DNA of 40,831 nt, from positions 1 to 40,831 of the forward strand of contig CAMEKZ010000002.1 of the NCBI GenBank assembly GCA_945921635.1, in the 5' to 3' direction. Made by a program: the position numbers and the translations under genes. The stretch comes from an uncultured Clostridia bacterium. Its GTDB lineage: Bacteria > Bacillota > Clostridia > Oscillospirales > Ruminococcaceae. This document shows positions 8,632 to 17,287 of the stretch, piece after piece; the first letter of the stretch is position 1; every line of letters begins with the position of its first letter. The notes under the pieces are model-generated. The model did no database searches. It was not told the origin of the DNA and saw nothing but the letters and a program-made list of their open reading frames with translations.

Positions 8632-10083
8632 TTGTTGAATTTTAAATGGGATAAAAAGTATCTGTACTGGGGCGTCACCGCGTTTTTGGTAATAGCCGCC
8701 GCGACCGTGTTCTTTCTCTGTATGTCACAGGTCGAGCAGATTTTAGAGCGTATTTTTTCGTTTCTCTCCATACTCACACCGGTGCTCTACGGCTTTATAA
8801 TCGCATATATACTTGCGCCTGTCGCAACCTTTATCGAAAAGCCGTGCCTGCGCCGCCTGTTCTACACAATACAGGACAAAAAGCGCGAGCGGTTTGAAAG
8901 GCTGCACCCCGGTGAGGAGCCGCCGCCCAAGACCTTTCCGGTACGCAAGGTTGCGAGAGTACTCAGCGTGGTGCTTACTATCATACTGGCGCTTGCATTG
9001 CTCACAGGCATGATATGGATACTGCTCCCGCAGCTAATTGATACGGTCACTTTGCTTGTAAGCAATATGCCGAGCTATGTAACGCAGATAAGCGACTGGG
9101 TATCCGGTATGCTTAAAAACTACCCCGATATAGAGGCGTATGTGCTTCAGTTCACGGGCGGTATCTCCGATATGCTCAACAAATGGCTGTCCACCGAGCT
9201 TCTGCCGCAGATGAACAATATCTGGACGCTCATAACCTCAAACGTTATGAATATAGTCAGCATTTTCATAAATCTCCTGCTCGGCTTTGTAATCGCGATA
9301 TACTTCCTTAACAGCAAGGAGCTTTTCGCGGCACAGTCGAAAAAGATTGTTTACTGCCTGTTTAAGACAAAGACCGCAAATAAGATTATAAATACCACAA
9401 GAGATATACACAAGTCCTTCGGCCAATTTATCACCGGCAAGCTTATCGACAGCTTTATTATCGGCGCGCTGTATATCCTTATAATGAGCGCTTTGCAGAT
9501 GGACTATGCAATACTCGCGGGCGTAATAATGGGCGTGACGAGTATAATCCCGTTCTTCGGTCCGTTTATCGGTGCAGTACCGTGCGTACTGCTGCTGCTG
9601 CTCTCCGACCCTGTGGAGTGCCTGTACTTCATAATTATGATGATTATTATACAGCAGATTGACGGAAATATCCTCGCACCGAAAATCATCGGTGACTCGA
9701 CCGGATTGTCAAGCTTCTGGGTTATCTTCGGTATGCTGCTCGGTCAGGGTATATTCGGCTTTGCGGGTCTTATCATCGGAATACCGATGTTTGCGGTTAT
9801 TTACAGCCTTATCAAAAACCGCGTCGCAAACGGACTTTCAAATAAAAACCTCCCGTCCGACTCAAACGAGTACCGCGATATACACCATATCGACAGCGAC
9901 ACCGGCGAGGCGGTCATGTTCCCCCACCCGCCGTATATGAAAAAAATCAAGGAAAAGCATAATATCAAGGACTTTTTAAAGCACAAGGACGGAAAAGACA
10001 CTAAGGGCGAAAAAGACGGCAAAAACACTCCCGAAAGCAAAAAAGACGCTGGCAAGAGTGAGAAAAAGGATAAAACAAAATAA
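8632..10083 (+). CDS. AI-2E/PerM-family membrane protein
   Basis: 483 aa polytopic protein; FITGKLIDSFIIGALY..AILAGVIMGVTSIIPFFGPFIGAVP motif of the family; Lys-rich C-terminus; TTG start. Confidence 0.85.
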   Translation: MLNFKWDKKYLYWGVTAFLVIAAATVFFLCMSQVEQILERIFSFLSILTPVLYGFIIAYILAPVATFIEKPCLRRLFYTIQDKKRERFERLHPGEEPPPKTFPVRKVARVLSVVLTIILALALLTGMIWILLPQLIDTVTLLVSNMPSYVTQISDWVSGMLKNYPDIEAYVLQFTGGISDMLNKWLSTELLPQMNNIWTLITSNVMNIVSIFINLLLGFVIAIYFLNSKELFAAQSKKIVYCLFKTKTANKIINTTRDIHKSFGQFITGKLIDSFIIGALYILIMSALQMDYAILAGVIMGVTSIIPFFGPFIGAVPCVLLLLLSDPVECLYFIIMMIIIQQIDGNILAPKIIGDSTGLSSFWVIFGMLLGQGIFGFAGLIIGIPMFAVIYSLIKNRVANGLSNKNLPSDSNEYRDIHHIDSDTGEAVMFPHPPYMKKIKEKHNIKDFLKHKDGKDTKGEKDGKNTPESKKDAGKSEKKDKTK

Positions 10084-10091
10084 ATAGCATC

Positions 10092-10126
10092 GGCCGCGGC
10101 AATTTATATTTACCGCGGCTGTTTTT
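10092..10126 (+). terminator. Rho-independent terminator
   Basis: GCCGCGG-N13-CCGCGGC followed by tgttttt. Confidence 0.6.
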
Positions 10127-10144
10127 ACAAAGGAAGTAAGCGTT

Positions 10145-11680
10145 ATGAACAAATACACAGAAAAGCATTTTGTTGTAACCCCCGCACAGATGAAAGCCGC
10201 CGAGGGCGAGTGCGAGCACCGCGGCACATCCTGCGCCGTGCTTATGGAAAACGTAGGCGCAAAAATAGCCGAAAGGCTTGATGAAATGCTGTCGCTGAGC
10301 GGCAAAACCGTGGTTATTTTAGCCGGCAGCGGCAACAACGGCGGAGATGGCTTTGCCCTCGCAAGACGGGTATCCGAGCGCGGCGCCCGTGCCGAAATTG
10401 TCATAGCGGGCGCTATGCCAAAGACTGAGCTTGCAAAAGACAGCTATCAGAGAAATATGCCGTTCTATGCTTCGGTGACAAGCTATGAGAGCAATCTCGA
10501 CGCAGTTTTTGCCCTGCTCGATGCCGCAGATATAATCGCAGACTGCGTATACGGCACCGGCTTTCACGGAGAGCTGTCCGAGGGTGCGGCGCGGCTGTTT
10601 GATTATTGCAATAACCTTGAGTGCTTTAAATGCTCCGCGGATATCGCGTCGGGCTGCAATGCGCTTGACGGCGAGGCGGATAACAGCGCGTTTTCTGCTG
10701 ACTGCACCTTTGCGCTCGGCGCTGTCAAAACCGGTCAGCTTTATGCGCCGTGCAGTGAAAAATCGGGAGAGATAATCCTGCTTGATATAGGCATATCTCC
10801 GGAGTGCTACAGCGGCGGCTGTTCCGCCGTGCTGTGCGATGAGGAGCTGCTCCGCCTTTTCCCGAAAAGAAAGAGAATATCGCATAAGGGCACCTTCGGC
10901 AGACTGCTGAATGTTGCGGGCAGCGAAAGCTGTATCGGTGCGGCGTGGCTCTCGACAAACGCGGCTTTGCGTACCGGAGCGGGACTTGTGACCCTTGCGT
11001 CGGTGAATACGGTGACTGCCTGTGTATCGGTAAATCTGCACGAATGTGTGCTTTTACCGCTTGGCGCAGAGAAAAACATAAAGGCTGCCGAAATCGATAC
11101 TATCCTGAGTGCGGCAAAGGGCGCGACCGCGATTTCGGTAGGCTGCGGCATGGGAAACAGCGGAGACACCTATGCGGTGGTTGACGCGCTGATAAAAAAT
11201 ACCGATTGTCCGATTGTTATTGACGCGGACGGAATAAATTCGCTCGCACCGCATATAAATGGGCTAAGGGACAACACAAACAGGCTTATTTTAACTCCGC
11301 ACCCTAAAGAATTTTGCCGTATCAGCGGGTATGAGCTGTCTTATGTGCTTAAAAACAAGCTAAAGGCGGCGGCTGACTTCGCAAGAGAGCACGGAGTGCA
11401 CCTTATTTTAAAGGACGCATACTCGGTATACGCCGCGCCCGACGGCTTTACCGCGGTGAATATGAGCGGAAATGCCGCCCTCGCAAAGGGGGGGAGCGGC
11501 GACACGCTCACGGGTACCGTCGCGGGACTGCTTGCACAGGGCATGGCTATACCGGACGCTGTGCGGCTGGGTATGTATCTGTTCGGCTGTGCGGCTGAGC
11601 TTGCCGCAAAAAGCCGCGGTATGTGCGGGATACTTCCGTCTGAGCTGCCGGAGCTTTATCCTTATATCCTAAAAGACTGA
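10145..11680 (+). CDS. nnr: Bifunctional NAD(P)H-hydrate epimerase / ADP-dependent NAD(P)H-hydrate dehydratase
   Basis: GSGNNGGDGFALARR (YjeF_N) and NMSGNAALAKGGSGDTLTGTVAGLLAQG (YjeF_C carbohydrate kinase-like). Confidence 0.92.
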   Translation: MNKYTEKHFVVTPAQMKAAEGECEHRGTSCAVLMENVGAKIAERLDEMLSLSGKTVVILAGSGNNGGDGFALARRVSERGARAEIVIAGAMPKTELAKDSYQRNMPFYASVTSYESNLDAVFALLDAADIIADCVYGTGFHGELSEGAARLFDYCNNLECFKCSADIASGCNALDGEADNSAFSADCTFALGAVKTGQLYAPCSEKSGEIILLDIGISPECYSGGCSAVLCDEELLRLFPKRKRISHKGTFGRLLNVAGSESCIGAAWLSTNAALRTGAGLVTLASVNTVTACVSVNLHECVLLPLGAEKNIKAAEIDTILSAAKGATAISVGCGMGNSGDTYAVVDALIKNTDCPIVIDADGINSLAPHINGLRDNTNRLILTPHPKEFCRISGYELSYVLKNKLKAAADFAREHGVHLILKDAYSVYAAPDGFTAVNMSGNAALAKGGSGDTLTGTVAGLLAQGMAIPDAVRLGMYLFGCAAELAAKSRGMCGILPSELPELYPYILKD

Positions 11681-11723
11681 CCTGTAAAACGTTGTCCGAT
11701 AACACAGGGAGGAATCTGATGCT

Positions 11724-12317
11724 ATGTCAAGGACAATGTTTTGTGCAGCTATTCTGCTTAGTACGCTTTTGCTGACCTCGTGCAGTAAATCTTCATCAAT
11801 AAAGCCGCCCGAGCTGTCGGGTGATATGAGCCTGTCTGGTGAGCTTAAATGCGGAGATGTCACTGCAAACGCCGATTTTTCACGAAGCGGCGATACATGG
11901 ACAGTCACCTTTACCGCGCCCGACAGTGTAAGCGGTATGATAATAACCGACGAGGGGGATAAATGCACCGTCACCTACAGTGGGATTGTATTCGATTATA
12001 ACGATACAGAGGTGCCGTTTAAGACCGCAGTCGGCTACATAACAGACAGCCTTGACGCGGCGGCAAAGCCCGAAAACATATCGGTAAAGCAGGAGGGCGA
12101 GGGTATGCGGGTGTCCGGCTCGATACCCGAAAGCGGCTTTATAATAAACCTTGACGAAAACGGAAATATCAGAGCGATAAACGCGGGCGGCTCGGTGTTT
12201 ACAGCCACCGATAATTCTCCGGACGGAGCATCGTCTGCCTCTCAGACCTCTGACAGCGAACAGCCGCAGGTGTCAGAAAGCTCGGACAGCTCCGGCAGTG
12301 CGTCGCAGGCACAGTAA
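11724..12317 (+). CDS. Hypothetical lipoprotein with Ser-rich C-terminal tail
   Basis: Signal peptide with lipobox-like LLLTSC; tail SASQTSDSEQPQVSESSDSSGSASQAQ. Confidence 0.65.
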   Translation: MSRTMFCAAILLSTLLLTSCSKSSSIKPPELSGDMSLSGELKCGDVTANADFSRSGDTWTVTFTAPDSVSGMIITDEGDKCTVTYSGIVFDYNDTEVPFKTAVGYITDSLDAAAKPENISVKQEGEGMRVSGSIPESGFIINLDENGNIRAINAGGSVFTATDNSPDGASSASQTSDSEQPQVSESSDSSGSASQAQ

Positions 12318-12385
12318 GCTGCCTGAAAATTATGCCCCGTAAATTTTTACCGTAAGATACAATTTGTGCTCTATGTAAAAAATTG

Positions 12386-12414
12386 TTGACATTATAAAAA
12401 TAATATGGTAAAAT
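12386..12414 (+). promoter_or_regulatory. SigA-type promoter of the pilin-like gene
   Basis: TTGACA - 17 nt - TAAAAT. Confidence 0.65.
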
Positions 12415-12494
12415 TAGCTTATATAGATGAGCGCGTTTCTGTAAAGTTGCTTTCTTTTATGCAGTTTATTTTGGGAAAGGAACGGTAGGGGTAT

Positions 12495-13178
12495 ATGATT
12501 AAACGGTTGCAAAGCCGCAAGGGCTTTACTATTATAGAGCTTATTGTAGTTCTCGGTATAATTGCCGTGCTGTCTGCAATAATGCTCCCGATGTTTGCAA
12601 ATTCAGGCAAGCCGCAGGAGGCGGCGGCAAAGGCTAAGAGCTTTTACTATGCGGCACAGAGCGTATTTATAGACTACAAGGCGTCAAATACCGATGCGGC
12701 TGTTACTGACGGGTATTTCAAGTTTGAGCAGGAGGGCGCAACAAAGTGTGCAAAGGACGCTCACGACGGAAAAAACGCTACATATCTCTATGTGATGGCT
12801 CATGCAGAGCCGGAAAAGGGCTTTACCTCGGTAGAGCTTTCGGTAAGTGCAGATGACAAGACCTCCGTGACGGGATATAAATGTATGCAGACACCCGCCG
12901 TACAGACCTCCGGAGAGCTTTTAGACGCACTCAACAGCTACAGCACAACCGATGATTACGGCTACTACTACGCTTTGGTAGACAGCCAGTGCAGAGTGCT
13001 TGTAAGCTACTGGTCACAGGACGACATCAATATACTCAGCGATGACGGAACAGGCTCGGGCGCTTTCAGCAAGTCGAAAATCAGCTTTACTTCAAACGAT
13101 ACCATCGGTTCATCTATTGTAGGTTCATATCCCACCTCTTACAGCGCAAATGATATGGATATGTTCTTTGCAGGCTGA
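12495..13178 (+). CDS. Type IV pilin/pseudopilin-like protein with prepilin N-methylation motif
   Basis: KGFTIIELIVVLGIIAVLSAIMLPMF class III prepilin signal. Confidence 0.88.
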   Translation: MIKRLQSRKGFTIIELIVVLGIIAVLSAIMLPMFANSGKPQEAAAKAKSFYYAAQSVFIDYKASNTDAAVTDGYFKFEQEGATKCAKDAHDGKNATYLYVMAHAEPEKGFTSVELSVSADDKTSVTGYKCMQTPAVQTSGELLDALNSYSTTDDYGYYYALVDSQCRVLVSYWSQDDINILSDDGTGSGAFSKSKISFTSNDTIGSSIVGSYPTSYSANDMDMFFAG

Positions 13179-13210
13179 TAATCAGGAAGATAATTTATAA
13201 CGAGTTTCAG

Positions 13211-13235
13211 GCCGCCGCGGATTTCCGCGGCGGCT
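13211..13235 (+). terminator. Left copy of duplicated terminator hairpin (element A flank)
   Basis: GCCGCCGCGGATTTCCGCGGCGGCT downstream of the pilin-like gene; near-identical copy at 13482-13506. Confidence 0.75.
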
Positions 13236-13481
13236 CAGCTTGTCGAAAAAGTTATTATGATTTTTATTTTGATACTTCAAATCTAATCTTCCCTAACCCC
13301 CTGACCCCCTTTCCCCAAGGAAGGGGGAAAAATCGGGGGCTGCCGCCCCTGCGACCCCGTACGGATGCGGGGGTATGCGCCCAAAGCGTTGCACGAGGCA
13401 ACGCTATAAAAGCGCATAAACCTTGCTTGGGGCTTCGCCCCAAACCCCATTTTGAAGATATGCGGGTTTATCGACAGTCTG
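13236..13481 (+). mobile_element. MITE-like noncoding element A (246 bp)
   Basis: Ends CAGCTTGTCGAAAAAGT ... GGGTTTATCGACAGTCTG form a TIR (12/15 bp) shared with element B; flanked by 25-bp near-perfect direct repeat of the terminator hairpin; several internal hairpins, no credible ORF. Confidence 0.65.
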
Positions 13482-13511
13482 ACCGCCGCGGATTCCCGCG
13501 GCGGCTTTTTT
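13482..13511 (+). terminator. Right copy of duplicated terminator hairpin with full U-tract
   Basis: ACCGCCGCGGATTCCCGCGGCGGCTTTTTT. Confidence 0.8.
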
Positions 13512-13555
13512 TACGTTCATGAACAGAAAAAATAATGAAAATTGCATATTTGTAC

Positions 13556-13584
13556 TTGAAAATGAAATCGGTTTCTGTTATAAT
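13556..13584 (+). promoter_or_regulatory. SigA-type promoter of pheST
   Basis: TTGAAA - 17 nt - TATAAT. Confidence 0.75.
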
Positions 13585-13590
13585 GTTTAT

Positions 13591-13807
13591 TATGTAGACT
13601 TATGTCTTATTAAAAATAAAGCGACCGGCGCGCATTTTGCCGTGTCCGCTTTTGCATTAAGTACATATAAATATCGGCGACACCGCCGCAATCGGAAAGG
13701 TCGTGTTATCCGTGGAACATATAAGTTCCATCGCCTTCGGGCTGTGATGATATGAACGGATTTTATATATCGCATTGTAAATTTTAGTAAAAGGAATGGA
13801 TTTTTTA
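13591..13807 (+). ncRNA. Structured 5' leader of pheST (cis-regulatory RNA candidate, not a recognisable T-box)
   Basis: ~215 nt from predicted start site to pheS; possible three-way junction ATCCG / TGGAAC-GTTCCA / GCC-TTCG-GGC / CGGAT at 13708-13761. Confidence 0.3.
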
Positions 13808-14827
13808 ATGAAAGAGCAGTTACAGAATATAAAGGAGCAGGCACTCGCCGCTGTTTCCGCCTGCACCGATGTAAAGGATCTTGACGGACTGAGAGTAAAA
13901 TATCTCGGTAAAAAGGGCGAGCTTACCGCAATACTCAAATCAATGGGCAAGCTTTCCGCAGAGGAGCGCCCCGTAATAGGCCAGCTTGCAAACGAGGTAA
14001 GACAGTCGCTTGAGGGCTTTATCGCGGACAAGCAGGCACAGCTTAAATCCGCACTCATGGAGCAGAAGCTGAAAAGAGAGGCTATCGATGTTACGATGCC
14101 GGGCAAGACACAGGCAATGGGCGTAAGACACCCGCTCAACATCGTGCTTGACGAGCTGAAGGAAATATTCCGCGGTATGGGCTACACCGTAGTAGACGGC
14201 CCCGAGGTAGAGCAGACAAAGTACGTCTTTGATATGCTTAACACCGACGAGGGACACCCCGCGCGCGACCCGCAGGACACATTCTATATAACCGATGAAA
14301 TCCTGCTCCGTACACAGACTTCGTCTGTACAGATAAGAACAATGCTTGAAAATAAGCCGCCTATAGCTATCATCAGCCCCGGCAGAGTTTACCGCTCGGA
14401 TGCTGTTGACGCTACCCACTCGCCGATTTTCCACCAGTGCGAGGGACTTGTCATAGATAAGAAAATCACCTTCGGTGACCTAAAGGGTACGCTTGAGATG
14501 TGGGCAAAGCGCCTTTACGGCGAGGACATCAAGCTCCGCTTCCGTCCGCACCACTTCCCGTACACCGAGCCTTCCGCCGAGGTTGACCTCCAGTGCTTCA
14601 AGTGCGGCGGCAAGGGCTGCTCACTATGCAAGGGCGAGGGCTGGATAGAGATGCTCGGCTCGGGTCTTGTACACCCGCAGGTGCTTATAAACTGCGGCAT
14701 CGACCCCAATGAGTACAGCGGTTTTGCCTTCGGTATAGGACTTGAGCGTATCGCGATGATGAGATACAACATCGACGATATGCGTCTGCTTTATGAAAAC
14801 GACCTGAGATTTTTGTCGCAGTTCTGA
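13808..14827 (+). CDS. pheS: Phenylalanine--tRNA ligase alpha subunit
   Basis: VKYLGKKGELTAILKSMGKL, GMGYTVVDGPEVE, HPARDPQDTFYI, GLVIDKKITFGDLKGTLE, FGIGLERIAMMRYNIDDMRLLYENDLRFL. Confidence 0.95.
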   Translation: MKEQLQNIKEQALAAVSACTDVKDLDGLRVKYLGKKGELTAILKSMGKLSAEERPVIGQLANEVRQSLEGFIADKQAQLKSALMEQKLKREAIDVTMPGKTQAMGVRHPLNIVLDELKEIFRGMGYTVVDGPEVEQTKYVFDMLNTDEGHPARDPQDTFYITDEILLRTQTSSVQIRTMLENKPPIAIISPGRVYRSDAVDATHSPIFHQCEGLVIDKKITFGDLKGTLEMWAKRLYGEDIKLRFRPHHFPYTEPSAEVDLQCFKCGGKGCSLCKGEGWIEMLGSGLVHPQVLINCGIDPNEYSGFAFGIGLERIAMMRYNIDDMRLLYENDLRFLSQF

Positions 14828-14879
14828 TAAAGTAAAAACCGAACATTAAAGGCACAGCCGAACAAAAGGAGATATAATA

Positions 14880-17267
14880 GTGGATTTATCAATGAGATGG
14901 CTTAACGACTACGTCAAAGCCGATATGCCGATAAAAGAATTTGTCGATGAAATGACAATGAGCGGTTCTAAGGTAGAAACCTACCGAAAGATGTCCGACC
15001 CGCTCACCAATATAGTTGTAGCAAAGGTAATAAGCCTCGAACGTCACCCCGACAGCGAAAAGCTGTGGATATGCCAGCTCGACGCAGGCAGAGATGAGCC
15101 AGTGCAGATAGTGACCGCCGCACAGAACCTGTTTGTCGGCGCGGTAGTGCCCGCTTGTATGCACAACAGCGTGATAGCTGACGGCACTAAGATAACAAAG
15201 GGCAAGCTGCGCGGAGTTGCGAGCAACGGTATGATGTGCTCGTATGCGGAGCTGGGACTTACAAAGGACGATTTTGACTATCCCGTTGCGGACGACGGAA
15301 TACTTATTCTGAACAACGATCCCGACATAGACAGCTTTAAGCCCGGCATGGATATCTGCGAGGCCTTACAGCTTGATGATACCATAGTAGAATTTGAGAT
15401 TACTAACAACCGCCCCGACTGCCTGTCTGTACTCGGACTTGCACAGGAGGCAAGCGCAATCTTTAAAACACCGCTGAATTATAAAGAACCGGAGTTCAAG
15501 GGCGTTGACGGTGATATTAACAAAGAGCTTACCGTAAGGGTAGAAAACACAAAGCTCTGCTCACGCTATATGGCGGCTATGGTAAAGAACGTAAAAATCG
15601 GACCGTCGCCCAAGTGGATGGCGCGCAGACTTAAAGCGAGCGGCGTAAGACCGATAAACAACCTTGTCGATATTACGAACTTCGTAATGCTCGAATACGG
15701 TCACCCGATGCACGCATTCGATTTAAGATATGTCGAGGACAATACGATTGTTGTAAGAAACGCAAAAGAGGGCGAGACGCTGAAGCTCCTTGACGAGATG
15801 GCAGAGCCGGTAAAGCTTTCCCCCGAGATGCTGATAATCGCGGACGGCAAAAAGCCTATCGCGATTGCGGGCGTAATGGGCGGTGAGCACAGCGGCATCA
15901 TGGAGGACACCACCACCGTTGTGTTTGAGGCGGCTTGCTTTGACGGCGTATCGGTAAGGCGCACCGCGAAAAAGGTCGGAGAAAGAACCGAGGCAAGCTC
16001 ACGATTTGAAAAGGGACTGAACCCAGTAAACGCGGAGCGGGCGCTGAAAAGAGCGCTTCAGCTTATCGAGCTGCTCGGCTGCGGCGAGGTTATAAACACC
16101 GTAATCGATGTAAACCACTCGGAATATGTACCCGAAAAGTTAAAGCATGACTATAAGTGGGTAAATGAGTTCTTAGGCTCGGATATTTCCGAAGAAGAAC
16201 AGATAGATATATTAAAGCGGCTCGGCTTTGGCTATGAAAACGGCGAAATCACCGTACCGCCCACGAGAATAGATATGCACCTGCCGTGCGATGTGGCGGA
16301 GGAGGTAGCGCGTATCTACGGCTACAACAAAATCCCGTCCACTATACCTAAGCTGTCCTCACAGGGCAAGAGAACGCCCTCTCAGATTTTTGAGGACAAG
16401 GTTATCTCCCTTGCGCTTGCGCTCGGCTTTTACGAGGTTATGACCTACAGCTTCATCTCGCCTAAGGATTATGACCTGCTTAGAATGAACGATGAAGATA
16501 AAAAGAGTGTGGTTATCAGAAATCCGCTCGGCGAGGACACGAGCGTAATGCGTACAAGCGCGCTTACCTCGATGATGGAGGTTGTAAGGAGAAACTGGAA
16601 CAACCGCAATCTGTCGGCGAGATTTTTCGAGATAGCGAGAGAGTACTTCCCTACGGGTGACGACTCTCTGCCGGTAGAAAAGGACGTGCTGTGCTATGCG
16701 CTTTACGGCGCAGGCGAGGACTTTTTCACCGCAAAGGGCGCGGCTGAGGAAATTATCGCAAAGCTCGGAGTAAAGAACGTAAGCTACACCGCCGAGAAGA
16801 ACAACCCCACCTTCCACCCCGGAAGATGCGCTAAGGTTATGTGCGGTGACAAGCTTCTCGGATATATCGGTCAGATACACCCCGAGTCAGCGGCAAACTT
16901 CGGTGTAAACACCGAGGTATACTGCGCGGTGCTCAAAATGGAGGTCATGTTTGAGGCGGCGGGAGACGAAGTAAAGTACACTCCTCTGCCAAAGTTCCCG
17001 TCAACCTACAGAGACCTCAGCCTCTTGTGCGATGTTGATATGCCGAGCGCCGACATAGTCGCGGTGATTGAGAAAAACGCAAAGCATCTCGAAGCTGTTC
17101 AGCTTTTTGATATGTATACGGGCGAGCAGGTGCCGCAGGGCAAAAAGAGCCTGTCATACAAGATGATAATGAGAAAGAAAGACTCGACGCTGACGGACGA
17201 GGAGGCGGACGCAAGCGTGGCAAAGGTGCTTAAAGCGCTGGAGGCCGCAGGCGTCACACTGCGATAA
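14880..17267 (+). CDS. pheT: Phenylalanine--tRNA ligase beta subunit
   Basis: 795 aa, MDLSMRWLNDYV, EITNNRPDCLSVLGLAQE, FPSTYRDLSLLCD anticodon-binding-like C-terminus; GTG start with AGGAGA. Confidence 0.95.
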   Translation: MDLSMRWLNDYVKADMPIKEFVDEMTMSGSKVETYRKMSDPLTNIVVAKVISLERHPDSEKLWICQLDAGRDEPVQIVTAAQNLFVGAVVPACMHNSVIADGTKITKGKLRGVASNGMMCSYAELGLTKDDFDYPVADDGILILNNDPDIDSFKPGMDICEALQLDDTIVEFEITNNRPDCLSVLGLAQEASAIFKTPLNYKEPEFKGVDGDINKELTVRVENTKLCSRYMAAMVKNVKIGPSPKWMARRLKASGVRPINNLVDITNFVMLEYGHPMHAFDLRYVEDNTIVVRNAKEGETLKLLDEMAEPVKLSPEMLIIADGKKPIAIAGVMGGEHSGIMEDTTTVVFEAACFDGVSVRRTAKKVGERTEASSRFEKGLNPVNAERALKRALQLIELLGCGEVINTVIDVNHSEYVPEKLKHDYKWVNEFLGSDISEEEQIDILKRLGFGYENGEITVPPTRIDMHLPCDVAEEVARIYGYNKIPSTIPKLSSQGKRTPSQIFEDKVISLALALGFYEVMTYSFISPKDYDLLRMNDEDKKSVVIRNPLGEDTSVMRTSALTSMMEVVRRNWNNRNLSARFFEIAREYFPTGDDSLPVEKDVLCYALYGAGEDFFTAKGAAEEIIAKLGVKNVSYTAEKNNPTFHPGRCAKVMCGDKLLGYIGQIHPESAANFGVNTEVYCAVLKMEVMFEAAGDEVKYTPLPKFPSTYRDLSLLCDVDMPSADIVAVIEKNAKHLEAVQLFDMYTGEQVPQGKKSLSYKMIMRKKDSTLTDEEADASVAKVLKALEAAGVTLR

Positions 17268-17287
17268 AACTTACAAGGAGATTGCAA

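Noticed and set aside
13519-13755. 78-aa ORF in front of pheS
   Set aside because: Overlaps the predicted promoter and leader; no RBS and no conserved features.
13752-13787. Short leader ORF MNGFYISHCKF before pheS as a Phe attenuation peptide
   Set aside because: Only two Phe codons in 11, no good RBS and no terminator/antiterminator following it.
13591-13807. T-box riboswitch for pheST
   Set aside because: The AGGGTGGNACCGCG core is absent; the closest string CCGTGGAACAT would not pair with a tRNA-Phe acceptor end.
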